Of a stretch of DNA of 51,797 nt, positions 10,327 to 21,035 are shown piece after piece. Each line of letters opens with the position of its first letter. Positions within the stretch are counted from its first letter, which is position 1. The notes under the pieces were generated by a model. That model had not been told where the DNA came from. It was given only the letters and a program-made list of their open reading frames with translations, and made no database searches. This stretch comes from Dichomitus squalens LYAD-421 SS1 (lineage: Eukaryota; Basidiomycota; Agaricomycetes; Polyporales; Polyporaceae), in NCBI RefSeq assembly GCF_000275845.1, contig NW_006766944.1, positions 38,172-89,968 on the forward strand, in the 5' to 3' direction. The translations under genes and the position numbers were made by a program.

Positions 10327-11886
10327 CTATACTTCACCAATTTGGCCTCTCTTCTCGATATTCGTGGAGCCCATACTGCGATATACATCCTCCGACTCGC
10401 TATGGCACCCAAGTCTATCCACTGTCGAGTTAACGGTGTACTGTGTCCCAGCGCTACCAACCACAGAGTGATTGAACACTAGGGTACCCAGCGGTCCCGC
10501 CGCTCGCTCCGCCTCCCGCTCCCCATTGACCTGTGAGACCCCACGGTCGATTGGGGATCGCTTCATTGCGACAAGGACAATGATAAACGTCGGATATATT
10601 GCCTGCAGGTACGATGTGAGTGCTAACATCCGGGAGGAGAACTCGTAGCACACTGACGGCTATGGGCAAGAGACATGCATCAGTGAAAAACCACCCGGTT
10701 TGCGCGAAAGCGCTAGCACTGCTCGTCACTTCGGCCGGTCGCCTTAGTTGGTATACGGCCAGGAACATCTGCAGTGCATCATAAACCTGCTGTCCCTACC
10801 GAACACGAACACAGTGCTCACCAGCATGGCACAGTAAATAGTACCAGACTCGACGAGCAGAGCGAGCGCTCTCCAAGTAGCCGTTGCGCCTCCGTCTGAG
10901 CCGAAGTACGCCTTCACCGAACGTCTATGTTCCCTATTCTCAATGTATGTGATTAGCCGATGCGTCGGGTGAGACTGTTTTTATCCACTCACCATGCTTT
11001 GTACGCAATCAAAGAAGTCGCAAGCAAGTTCGTGACCATGGACAGGATCATGAAGGCATCCGCAAACCCATCGACACCTATCAGCATTTGGAGCTGCAAG
11101 GAGGGGCCAGTCTCTGAGTTGTGGACATTGATGACACCGCATACTGACAAAGACCGTGCATGAGAAGTTTGTACGCGAGGGACTTGTACAGTATGATGAC
11201 GAACCGAGGGTCAAGGCCAAGAGCGGGGGTCCCATGAAGTAGACGATTCTGTTGCTCCACACAACACAGGCACGCCACCACACGACGGCATCGCCGATAA
11301 TTATCTATCCGGATAGCAACGTCAGAACGCACATATCGTTTCAAAGCACAAGTTTGCACACATTAGTTCCGGCAGCGATCGTCATCATCCAGGACTGTAT
11401 CCCGACGACGCGCTCGAGAGAAGCGGTGCTGCTGTCCGCGTCGTAGGTAGATGATGTGATGCCAGTCGTGGCTTGGGACATGATCTGGCTGACGCTTAGC
11501 CGGTTCCACACCAAGACGGACATGTAGACGCTTGTTGAAGAGTATAGAAGAAGGGTGCTAAGGAATAGCAGCAGAACCGATCTCCGAGCGAGCAACCCTT
11601 GACGACTGAGAGGGAACAGTCAGCATTGGCAGGATGGGAAGAGCGCAAAGAATCGCTTGCATGAGGAAGGCTAAGGCGACGCCCACGAGTGCCGTCAGGA
11701 CACCTAGCGGATTGTCAGTCGTAGTTGACTGCCAAGTATTGCATAACATACCGAACGCTACACTTGCAATGAATAGCTGAACGCTTGACTGACTTTCGCT
11801 GCTGGTAAAGTATGTGATGATTGATAGTGCAGCTTCGTTGGCTCCAACCTCACGGGACAGTAAAGATATCGAGCTAGTCGGGGACA
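10327..11886 (-). CDS. Basidiomycete seven-helix integral membrane protein
   Basis: A multi-exon minus-strand gene can be followed from ATG 11886 to the stop at 10327 (about 370 residues). The order is: N-terminal tail; helix 1 (LFIASVAFG, VLTALVGVALAFL); loop RQGLLARRS; helix 2 (VLLLFLSTLLLYSS); a helix ending GDAVVWWRACVVW; a helix around IVYFMGPPLLALTL; a helix with MILSMVTNLLATSLIAYKAW; loop EHRRSVK; a helix with ALLVESGTIYCAML; then AIYPTFIIVLVAMKRSPI and a polar tail. The layout and the NL-AT-LIA-KAW, LLVESG-IYC and AIYPT motifs match a large uncharacterised basidiomycete membrane family, vaguely receptor-like. Exons at the 5' end are 11886-11752, 11703-11661 (only 43 nt), 11605-11362 and from 11304. 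The intron at 11606-11660 needs a GC donor. No ligand or function can be assigned. Confidence 0.8.
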
Positions 11887-13499
11887 TTGTAGCTGAGTCC
11901 AGCAAAGGAGGGTCGAAGAGAGCTCTGGAGAATCTAGGGACTCCACGCAGCGATGCGCCTTTAAGCTTCACACGGAGAAAGGGCAGATCATAGCACCCCG
12001 GCTCAGATCGGCATCGCATGACCCCAGCCCCGGAAGGGAAGATCGACAAGAAAAGACATGAATAAACGTGACGGTCGCCATCTCTCGGAAGCAGGCCAGA
12101 CGATTATAGCTTCATCGCTCGCATTGCACAGGAGCCCTGAGCTCGTCTAGCGTGCTTCAGCCATACTGAGATACAAGTTGTTGCTCGCCATGAACTCGCC
12201 TCACGGACTCTGTCAACTTGCGGTGGACAGTCAAGACAAGTGGTGTCGCGATTGACCGGTGGGATATGCGCCGTGAATCGTCGTGTGACAGATGCTGGCA
12301 AATAAGATTGCTTCCGCAGCGGCTTCTTTCTCGGAAGCCTCGCGCATATAACCCCTGGCTGAGGTACGCTCTCACCTATATGCACAGGTCAGCCAACGCG
12401 TGGCGAGCTTATCGTGTGCTGAATGCGACAGACCTGGCCGTTGGATATTCTTGAGTGGCGGACCGTCGAAAGACGGTGCCTATGGCAGAGATACCGGCTT
12501 TTGAGCGGGTGCAAGGGTAAGGTTCGTAGACGCAACAAGGACAGGCATTGTACCAACTCCGGCCGAGCACCGGTCTGGATCTTCTGGCCTCACGTCGGCT
12601 CGCGTGCAGACGACATGATTCGTTTGCGGGCAGGCTGTCGCACTGTGATCGCCACAGACTTACGCTATCAAGAGGCCATGCACGTTAATTCGGATGACGA
12701 ACAGTCATGCATCGGAATGCTCACTGAAGGGGGGGAGTTGCTATCGCTGTCTTGGAATGCTATGCAGTACAGCAATCCACGGGCGCATGTCAGATCTCGG
12801 AGCATATGAGCGAAAACGCCGGGCTTCCGAGCAAGCATAAAGCTTTGCGAGGACATACCTTCTGCTGCTTCTTGCCATGAGTGCTGATATAGTTACAGAT
12901 CAGGTCGAGGTTGTTGCTCTGCCTTGGGTGAATATGCGATTCAGTTGAGCCGCTTCGCTGGCACTTCCGAAGCCGGTGTGGGCTGACCGATGCATATGAC
13001 ATCATCCACCCCAGGCGCTTGCATAGCGCTTGCCAGGCCTGTCCGAGTTTGTGCCTCGCCTCGTCTCTGCTCTAACGTGCATAAGCCACACGATCCCCCA
13101 CCGGGCAGCTTGAGGAGACCATTCAACACTGACCAGTCAGGCTCGGAAAGTGAGTATGCGGCGGGCGGTGCACGGACATCTCGGGTGCGAATCAGGTTGC
13201 GCGCATGGGTAGAGCTCGCACGGACGATCCGAGAGGAAGAGAGATAGGGGGAGAGTGAGCAGCGAGGACGAAGGCGGCGGGTAGTGAAAAGGAGATGGCG
13301 AGGAAGGAGGCATGCGCTGTGGACTGCAGCTGAGGTCGTAGGGGGAGGCCCAGTACTCGGGCGGGCTGGCGTTGGGGCGACGACCGAGTGCAGCACCCGT
13401 CGGTGGGCTATGCGGCAGGGGTGGACGACGCAATGCGCTCTGATGGCGACCAGCCGGCAAAAGATGGTCAGAAATAATAACAAGGAGTCCGTAGCTCAT
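11887..13499. other. Intergenic stretch, no supported gene
   Basis: Frames on both strands here are short or of odd composition. A plus-strand frame at 12423-12809 and several minus-strand frames lack motifs, introns or codon bias that would support them. From about 13140 to 13500 the sequence is purine-rich on the plus strand and low in complexity, which keeps frames open by chance. The first part should carry the promoter of the seven-helix gene. Confidence 0.45.
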
Positions 13500-13644
13500 C
13501 CTACCCCATCTCCTCCCTCAACCTCCGACGATCAAGTCGTCATCTCTGACATTCGTCGTCGTCCATCGTCCGCCTCCAGCTCGCGCGTTGGGAGCTTCGC
13601 CAGGCGTATGAAGCGCGCTCCTCCGCGTCCCCCCTGGCAGCAAC

Positions 13645-13932
13645 ATGGCGTGCACGCGCTGCCCGGCGTCTGGCGCCCGGGACGGCAAGAAGCCCCGCCG
13701 CGCCGCCGCGTGGGCCGTCGACATCGCCCGGGGACCCCCCATTCTCTCGTCCTCGCGCGAAGCGATCATGCAGACGCACGCCGTGCAGCAGTGGCTGGAG
13801 GGGCTCAAGCGCCAGAGCGAGCACGAGTGGTGCACGCGGCCTTCGGTGGCGAAATTCCTATCTAAGCTGGTTTCCTTTGCGGACGTCGTCTGGTGTGTGA
13901 GAGCCTGGTCTCGTAAGACTGCGGTAGTATGA
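13645..13932 (+). CDS. Short GC-rich hypothetical protein or gene fragment
   Basis: ATG 13645 opens a frame whose third codon positions are almost all G or C, in contrast to the AT-richer DNA around it. This suggests real or recently real coding sequence. The 95-residue product contains ARGPPILSSSREAIMQ, AVQQWLEGLKRQSEHEW and CTRPSVAKFLSKLVSF, which resemble an amphipathic helical segment, but no family is recognised. A donor-like site (GGTGTGAG near 13892) may mean the gene continues in a further exon. It could be a fragment of a larger lost gene. Confidence 0.3.
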   Translation: MACTRCPASGARDGKKPRRAAAWAVDIARGPPILSSSREAIMQTHAVQQWLEGLKRQSEHEWCTRPSVAKFLSKLVSFADVVWCVRAWSRKTAVV

Positions 13933-14117
13933 TGGTGTGCGTTTACCTGCAGTCAGAAAGGCACCGCTGGTGCGGTCGTCACTCTGTGCACGCCCTGGCA
14001 GCGTTGAGAGGTGAAAGCGAGATCTCTTCCGGCACTCGTATATCGTACAACCGATTATCCTCAGGTGTATGCGTGCGCTTTCATGATTCAGCGCATGCCT
14101 GCGGAACCCTCCCTACC

Positions 14118-15784
14118 TCAGTTCGTGGTCGCATCCGTGAACGACGTCGTCGCGAACCCGACCTGGCTGTTTCCCTCGTCGAACACGTAGTAGAACCGCT
14201 GGAGGAACGCGAAGCCGTCGACAAAGTCCATGCCCTTGCCGCTTGGCCTGCCCAGGTCGTTCACGATGAGGTAGATGCTATCCGCCTGTCCTCCGATGCC
14301 TGTGTTCAGCTGGACGCAAGGGAAGAGAGCACGTCAGAGTGTATGTGACCAGCGTGCATAAACCTCGAAAGGGAAGATCACGTACAGCACGCGGCCAAAG
14401 CTGCGCATTCGGCGTGAGCTCGTATGCAGTCTGCCAAATCATCAGGTGGGGATCCTACACAGGCGAAAGGTGGTTTGGTCTAATGACGTACGCCGCCGAT
14501 GTTGAAGGTCAAAGGCTGCAGATTGCTGAATTGTTCCGGCGTAATCTGGAGAAACCCGGTCACTAGGTCAAGGGTGGCTCCCGTAACCTGCTGATATTTC
14601 TGTAATGCATCTGGCACAGCACAAAGCGACGTCAGTCGGCGCACCACTGGCAGCGAACTAGGATTGAGCTGACCGGAGGCGAGGAGAATGAGGGTAGTGC
14701 CGGTGTCGGTGATACCCGCAGAAGAGAGAAGCTCTGTGCTCCCGTACGAGATGGTTTGATCGATGCCAACAAACTGATCGGCTGGCGACGTCGAAGTGAT
14801 GGGCCTGTACACGGAGACAGTACGTCTGTGAGCCAAGCACAAGAGCTCACAGCAAGTCGTCTAGACTCGGGGACGCACACAAAGTGCAGAGGACCGGTGA
14901 ACTTCGAGGGGTCGATCGCACCAAACGTCAGCTCCCCGTTCACCTGATCCGGGGAAGTCGTGGGCTCGAACGAGATGCCGATGAGACGCTCCGGGATGAG
15001 CCCCTGGGAGAAGGCGTTCTCCGTGACGGTTGTGATCGTCCCTCCGCCGGAAATGGTGCCAGAAGTCAAGTCGACTGGTCCGATGCTACGAGCGGAGGAT
15101 TCGTAAAGAGAAACCCCGTGGAGACGAGGGTGCTCACCCCAAGATTCCGTCCACGCCGTCGAAGCCCACCGCAACCTGGGCCGAGCCTACGCCCTGGTTC
15201 GGAATCACAAGACTACCAAGCGTCACCGTATCGACAAACTCTTCCCCGGCGAAGGACCCAGAGCCGTATGTAACCGCCTGAATTGAACATTCCAAGCCGG
15301 CGTCAGTGACAGTCGTCACGGAAACACGATCTCGTATGCAGCCAGACATCGAACCCACCACTTCTTCGTTTGTATCGACGCTGCTGCCCGTCTTCACATA
15401 CGGTTTGTCGGGGGTCGCACCGACCCAGGTGACAGAGCTCCCGGTATCGACGATCAGGTCGTAGAACGTAGGCGGAGAGCCGACGCCCACGCTGGCGACG
15501 TAGCTCACGACGCCGTCGGACACGTCGAAATCGACCTGCCGCCTGAACGAGGTCGACCCGTTCGTGTTGGACGTGGACGCCTTCGCTTGAGCTGCGCGCG
15601 CTGCGAGAAACCTCGCACGGGCTTGATCCCGTTGGACGATGGTCTGACCTCCGGTCGCCGTAGCGTTGAAGCGACGCACAAGGGGAAGTGAGATGGGCGG
15701 GTCACGGATGACAATAGGATTGGCTGCAGCGCCCGCCGTGAGTGCGGTGACGCAAAGGGCGAGGAGTGTAGTGAAGCGAGGCAT
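14118..15784 (-). CDS. Secreted pepsin-like aspartic protease 1 (family A1)
   Basis: ATG 15784 starts a signal peptide (MPRFTTLLALCVTALTAGAA), followed by a propeptide with conserved QRDQARARFL. The mature enzyme shows the first catalytic motif DTGSS (in LIVDTGSSVTWVGA), the flap YGSGSF and the second catalytic motif DTGTT (in AGITDTGTTLILL), as expected for a two-aspartate, acid-acting endopeptidase like the polyporopepsins of wood-decay fungi. Six introns can be placed: after EEV, after DGILG, after LHFV, after LLASG, after FNIGG and after LWPRA, giving seven exons and about 400 residues. The C-terminus has GMDFVDGFAFLQRFYYVFD and ends DATTN. Nothing is broken. The protein should be exported and self-activated at low pH. 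Two paralogues at 24306 and 48235 share the same six intron positions. Confidence 0.93.
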
Positions 15785-18064
15785 GACAAGGGAGCCAGTC
15801 TGAGTGAAGGAGAGGGATGTCTGAGACTACCCTTGAAGGGCAGGTGGGTGGTGGACGAACCTAATATACTTGTGTCATATGTGCGGGCATCGGCTTAATG
15901 ATTGCTGGGCCGTGTGTGCATCGCATGACAGCACACACTAATGGTACTAGCTAGTGCACTCATACGGATTCGTCGGGAATGTACTTCCACTGAAGCAAAG
16001 CGACTCTGGGAAGATGCGTGCCTGGAATTGTACTGAATAGGGGCATCGACCGCTCCCACCGTTTCGCAGACGGGTCGTCTTGGCCACTTGTCTCCCACGG
16101 TGATGGTTCGTACCGAGTTTGGAGCTGCTCGAAATCTGCTTGCATATTCTGCGTCTAGACGAACAAGTGAGAATCGAATCTCCGAGCGAGAACAGCATAC
16201 GCTCTCCTGCCATATGACAGGCTGATCGCTGTCGGCGGTTTCGACTGCGGACGAAGCTCGTTTTGCGACCTCGAATGTTTAGCAAGTTCTCAGGAGAGTC
16301 CGGCTGTTCGCCTGGTTGGGGACCGATCGAGAACCCTGTGCACCGAAGGTGAGACGTGATGGGTCTAAGATACACGATTTCACTCACCATGAAAGCCCGT
16401 TCTATCACCCGGTGCGTTCTGACGGTTGACAGTATGCTGGGAAATGAATGACATTCCTGAGTACAGACGCGCATGGCATTAGACTGACATGATAGGACGA
16501 GTTAGAGCCGCGCATCTGTGGGCAGCATATCCACCACCAAGGCCACGGCGCTCGCCCTCGTGCGCTATCGACTCCGCCGTTTGCAATGCGACATCCACGA
16601 TGTAGACAAGATACGACTCACGAGTACTCAAGCACCGCGAGCCTAAGTCCAGTCAGGCAGCCATCGTATTCGTTTCCTTCCCATGGCAGGTTAGTTATGA
16701 TCAGTCCTGTAAGGTGTTTCAGGCAACCGAAGATAGCTTGAGATGCGGCCTAGTAATCACGCCAATCCTATTTGATGGTTCATATCAGATCACCGTCCGC
16801 CATAGTCTCAGAAAAGCTGGCATACGATGATACAGTGGGTCAGAAACAGCCACTTTGCAAGTTAACTTGCGATAATCGTGCGTTTAGGCCATGCCATACG
16901 GAATTGAATGGGTATACAGGCAGCCGTCGCAAGAGTTGCGGGCGCAAACGCGCGCTGCGAGAACCGATTGTGGCTTTTGCAGCCCACGGACTGAGGTCTG
17001 TATAAGATCCATGCTGGTCGTCAATGATTCATTACGGTCCTTCAGCTGTAGATTAGTAGGCGTCGTTCACGCGACTTAGAAACGCACCCACGCACAAGTG
17101 CACCATGCGAGATGGGGAGTCGCAATCAATGCATGTACTGGGGATTTGTTGCCTTTGCTGCAGTAGCAGGTATGGATGTAGAAGCTGAGATCCTCTATAG
17201 AGGCTCCGAGGCTAACCAGGATCAGAGAATAACTAAGTGTCGAACATTGAGTAGTATACTAGTCAAGCCTATGTAGTCAGGACTCGGAGAGACCGTGAAA
17301 GCAAGCGCGGCGGCTGTACCGGTTCTCTCCGAGGGGACGTTCACACGCCTGCGGGCGTCTCAGCCCATTGTACATCGCAACGTGCGCCGACCTCCCTTCT
17401 GCCCTTCCGTCCCTCTATGTAATCTGAAGAGGGCCAATCTTGTCAACCCATATCCTCGACATGAACTCTATGGCACATCACTAAGTAGTGCTGTGGATCT
17501 TGGTCTGCCTTTTCGCCACTATTCATCCCAGGTGAGAACTATCTGTGCCGAAGCAACCTCTGATCAGAGAACAATGCATCGAGAAGCAAGCAAGAAGCAG
17601 ATGGATCATGGCGGTGGTCGACATATCATGATCTAGCATCGGTATTAGCGGTAACTGACGTCCCTCCCTAATAATCTCCGCGCGGTTCGCATGTCGCCTA
17701 TCCATTCCTTGATTGTTTTCTGACTGTGCCTCTCGGCGGTTCCACATCCAATGACGCACTCTGGAATACTCGTTTAGCTCCAGGTATGTCTCACGTTCAC
17801 TGCCTTTTCTCTCTCCCTGATGAACCCGGGACCGCCATGGTGAGCATTCCATTTCACGGTCATTTCTACTCCCTCAAGCATTCTCTTGGCTTCGCGCAAG
17901 TCACCCGAATGCCGCTAATAGCCAGGGCAATGGGCCTTTTTGGTCGAGTTTGATACAGCGGGAGTACATGCGTGTGTCTCCGGAAGGTTCGTCCCACTGC
18001 CATCACATCTGTCCACCGATGACGCCGACCCTTCCAGTATACTTATGTCTGGCTTGCTCTCCGC
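15785..18064. other. Long intergenic stretch with no supported gene
   Basis: About 2.3 kb lie between the start of aspartic protease 1 and the alpha-beta-barrel gene. It is AT-richer than the genes, and its frames are short and scattered over both strands without motifs. It should contain the promoters of both divergent genes. No mobile-element termini, tRNA or repeat was recognised. Confidence 0.5.
15861..15868 (-). promoter_or_regulatory. Candidate TATA box of aspartic protease 1
   Basis: TATATTAG on the minus strand lies about 77 bases before the ATG at 15784. Aspartic protease 2 has a TATAAG at nearly the same distance from its own ATG, which supports the call. Position and composition are the only evidence. 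Confidence 0.4.
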
Positions 18065-18931
18065 TTGGGCGTGTACGCACGCCCAATGCTGGCGGGGCCT
18101 ATGTCTCCGGTCTCACCACTCACGACCTCAATGCCCGCGGCTGAGCAAGTCCTACTCTGGATCTACACCAACCCCGCGCGCCGCGTGCACGACTCCGCTT
18201 TTTACAAATGGCACGAAGCCGAGCGCATGCCCGCCCTCCTCGACATTCCCGAATCGCTCTTCCTCTCCTGCACGCGCTGGATAGCCGCAGATCGCAAGAC
18301 GCCTACGTATCTCTCCCTCTACGACCTGGCCCTCCGCAGTACCGTACACGACCCCGAGTATATTGCTCTCAACGAGAAGCACGCGCTCGAGACTCGCCGA
18401 GCCGAGTTTGTTGAGAGTCGCGTGTACGAACCGGTAGACGTGCTATGTCCCTCGCCCACATGGACGACTGACAGCATCACAACGGATGAATACGCACCTT
18501 CACGGTATATCACCGTGGTGGAAGCGGACTTGGCGATGTTCGCAGAAAGCGAGTTCTGCCGGTGGTACGACGAGGAACACATCCCACTCCTGTCGCGCGT
18601 GCCCGGTTGGGTTCGCAGCCGCCGCTTCGTTCTGCAGGAAGTCCTCGGTGTTGAGGCGACGGAATCTGACCAGGAACTGAGCGGTGGAGAGACGGAGATG
18701 GACAGCGACGGTGGGAGCGAAGGGGAGCAAGAGCGGAGGCCGGAATGGACACAGGGAATGAGGATTCTTCCGGACCGTCCTCCGAAGTTCCTGGCGATAC
18801 ACGAATGGACTTCGCTGGACGTATTTGAGACGAAGCAGTACAGACATGCGACGACTACACCGTGGAGGACGGAAGTCCTGAAGGCAGATAGAGTGCTACG
18901 CTATCACATACGTGCCTTTAGGGCGTCGTAG
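18065..18931 (+). CDS. Protein with two dimeric alpha-beta-barrel (EthD-like) units
   Basis: This is an intronless frame of 288 residues. The first unit (QVLLWIYTNPARRV, FYKWHEAERMPALLDIPE, FLSCTRWIAA, TYLSLYDLAL) and the second (YITVVEADLAM, FCRWYDEEHIPLLSRVPGWV, SRRFVLQEV, PKFLAIHEWTSLDVF) each show the pattern of a ferredoxin-like alpha-beta-barrel half: a strand, a helix with W-[YH]-[DE]-x-E, a P-G or P-E turn, then a strand. In related proteins two such units pair to form one barrel; here both are on one chain. An acidic insert (about residues 200-235, rich in E, S, G) separates the last strand. In-frame ATGs at 18101 and 18131 are alternative starts; 18131 lies just before the first strand. 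Fungal relatives often have no known activity, so none is assigned. Confidence 0.7.
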   Translation: MGVYARPMLAGPMSPVSPLTTSMPAAEQVLLWIYTNPARRVHDSAFYKWHEAERMPALLDIPESLFLSCTRWIAADRKTPTYLSLYDLALRSTVHDPEYIALNEKHALETRRAEFVESRVYEPVDVLCPSPTWTTDSITTDEYAPSRYITVVEADLAMFAESEFCRWYDEEHIPLLSRVPGWVRSRRFVLQEVLGVEATESDQELSGGETEMDSDGGSEGEQERRPEWTQGMRILPDRPPKFLAIHEWTSLDVFETKQYRHATTTPWRTEVLKADRVLRYHIRAFRAS

Positions 18932-19045
18932 AGCATGTCGCCGTGGCTTGGACGACTCCGACTGTTTTGTATATTCGTTCTCTCTGTTGTGTACTGTGTA
19001 CTGATGATTTGGTTCGTAATACGAGTAGTGTGCTCCACGCACCTT

Positions 19046-19988
19046 CTACCGAACCTCATACGCGATTTCGATACCAGCCTCGTTCACAGAATTCGACCAA
19101 CCAGGATACGACGCCCGCATCAATATTCCTACTTTGTCGCCTGCGCGTAAGGACTTCACAAAGCCCTCGCCCGCCCCAGCTCCATGGTCCTCGGCACCCT
19201 CGGACACTCCATCTGCAGTCCATACAAAGGTATGCCGTTCGAATTCGCCCTTTGCGACGCGATTTGATTGCAATCGCCAAACGCAACTGTCACCATTCCG
19301 AACAAGGGACCAACCGGCTGGCGCCAGCACTTTGCGCTCCATCATCTCCGCATCTCGATAGACCCTATAGAGTCTCTCGACATTGATGTCTTTCTGCGAT
19401 TTATCCTCTGCAGAGTGGACGCGACGAAATATACACGCCTCGTACCAGGAGTACGCAGGTGAGTACATGCCTTCGATTTGACGTTGGAAATATTCAGCAT
19501 TGAGCTGCGCGCCGAGAAGCAGTTGATAGCAAGAGAGGCGCGTCCTCACCTGGTGCCTCCCCTCCCCAGCCTTGGTCATGCCCCTTCACGAGCCAGGTCA
19601 CGTTTACGACCTTCATGAGCTCGTCGCCGCTACTCTCTTGAGGAAGGGTAGCAATGAGGTAAAGTCGTGCCGCATGCACGTCCACCCCGGCATCGTGTGC
19701 GTCGATGCGAATGTATCCCGTTCGTCTGGAGCGCACGGTGGCGTAGTAGTCGGCAAGAATCATGGTGATCAGGACGAGCTCCATAGGTAGCCCGAGTGCG
19801 CATAGGACGCCGCGCACGGCGCGCACATGAGCCGACGTTATGACGGTGTCCTTCTCCAAGGGGACTCGGCATGGGATGGGGGCTATGTCTGGAGTAATAG
19901 TGGTATTGTCGTGATCGACCCTGCCGCTGACAGCAGGCCTGGCGCGTATGATGCGTCGGAAACGACTGGTGCACTTGGTGGGAGACAT
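19046..19988 (-). CDS. Conserved basidiomycete protein of unknown function
   Basis: Two exons, 19988-19550 and 19470-19046, join in frame across a 79-nt GTGAGG...CGAAG intron to give 287 residues. The N-terminal third has a helix LPMELVLITMILADYYATV, reminiscent of an F-box-type LP-E-L helix. Later come VTWLVKGHDQGWGG, YSPAYSWYEACIF, LQSNRVAKGEFERHTFVW, GEGFVKSLRAGDKVGILMRA and SYPGWSNSVNEAGIEI. The combination HDQGW, SWYEA, GFVKSL-x-GD-x and PGW is characteristic of a lineage-specific basidiomycete family; the second half looks all-beta, as in carbohydrate- or ligand-binding sandwiches, though this is inference. ATG 19988 is the first in frame with good context. It converges with the gene ending at 18931, only 114 bases away. 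Confidence 0.6.
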
Positions 19989-20579
19989 GGTGGAAGATTC
20001 GGTGCTTGAGTGGCTGGGGCTGTAGCTGCGTTGCAATCGTGAGAGGGATCAAGCGCCGTCACATACTGATGGCAGGGCACCATAATATATTGGAAGATGC
20101 AGTGCTGATTCCGGCGGGACCTAACTCGGGACCAGACGTTCGGAGCCTCAAGAGGGGACCGAAAATCGAGGTTCCACAGTACTTGCGGTGGTTCTGCTTG
20201 TTGTCATCAGTGCCAGTGAAAGCCGCAACTCTCAGCTCTTGTATGCGCCACGGAGTGGAATGTTCTACGAGTTTCGCAATGTGCAAGGGTCGAGCTCAGT
20301 TGGTAGGTAGAGACTCGTTCGTGAGACGGTCAATATTGACACGACTACTAGTATCGCTGTCTTCGCAGTTGCTGTCATGTTATACAGGTCTCTTCAGTGT
20401 AGGACTCCCAGTGACGAACCACGTGCATTATCGCGGTTTGCTTTGACCACATCTATTGTAGGGCTGCCTGACATCAGATGAGGCAACAGAACCTGCACCA
20501 ACGCCGGAAATCTACGATTGTCCGAAATGCATGACCCAGTGGCTCATACATTGGCACATGCCAGTACTTTAAGCTAAGT
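19989..20579. other. Intergenic stretch, shared upstream region of divergent genes
   Basis: This 0.6-kb stretch lies between the start of the minus-strand gene at 19988 and the MYND gene promoter. No coding sequence or repeat was recognised. Confidence 0.5.
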
Positions 20580-20586
20580 TATATAA
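20580..20586 (+). promoter_or_regulatory. Candidate TATA box of the interrupted MYND gene
   Basis: TATATAA lies 49 bases before the ATG at 20635, in an otherwise mixed sequence. The close match and spacing suit a fungal core promoter. If functional, the disrupted gene could still be transcribed. Confidence 0.5.
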
Positions 20587-21035
20587 CGCTTCTAAGGCGC
20601 AACACGGTTCAGCAGAGAATCCCTTCTGATCATTATGGACGTCGCATGCATTTCTACTCAGAACCGTGGTTTCTGCCTCACACGAACAGTCTACCATCAT
20701 GCAAATCCTATACACTCGCACGCTCACTGCTCAAAATGCCTACGCGAACCCCATTGTACCCTCAACGGACCCGACCTCGTCCTCTTTCGCTGCAACGGCT
20801 GTGGGATGAGAACATATTGTGTGCGTTGTTACCGTATCCTGCAGATTATACATCGCCTTGATGATGTGTAAGCATACAGTCCAAGGAATGCCAGGTTGCG
20901 GACCGGCGAAGACACCAGAACAAATGCGCATACTACATGCAATATCGAGATGTGGCCGTTCGGCTTTCCGAAAAGCCAAGTGCATGGCTGGACCTCGTTA
21001 CATGGGTCGACTATCACCATACAAACCTCGCCAAT

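Noticed and set aside
12423..12809. Plus-strand open frame in the gap after the seven-helix gene
   Set aside because: No recognised motif, no codon bias and no neighbouring exon; it is treated as a chance frame.
13137..13499. Overlapping long frames on both strands
   Set aside because: The DNA is purine/pyrimidine-skewed and low in complexity, which opens frames by chance; the products are compositionally odd.
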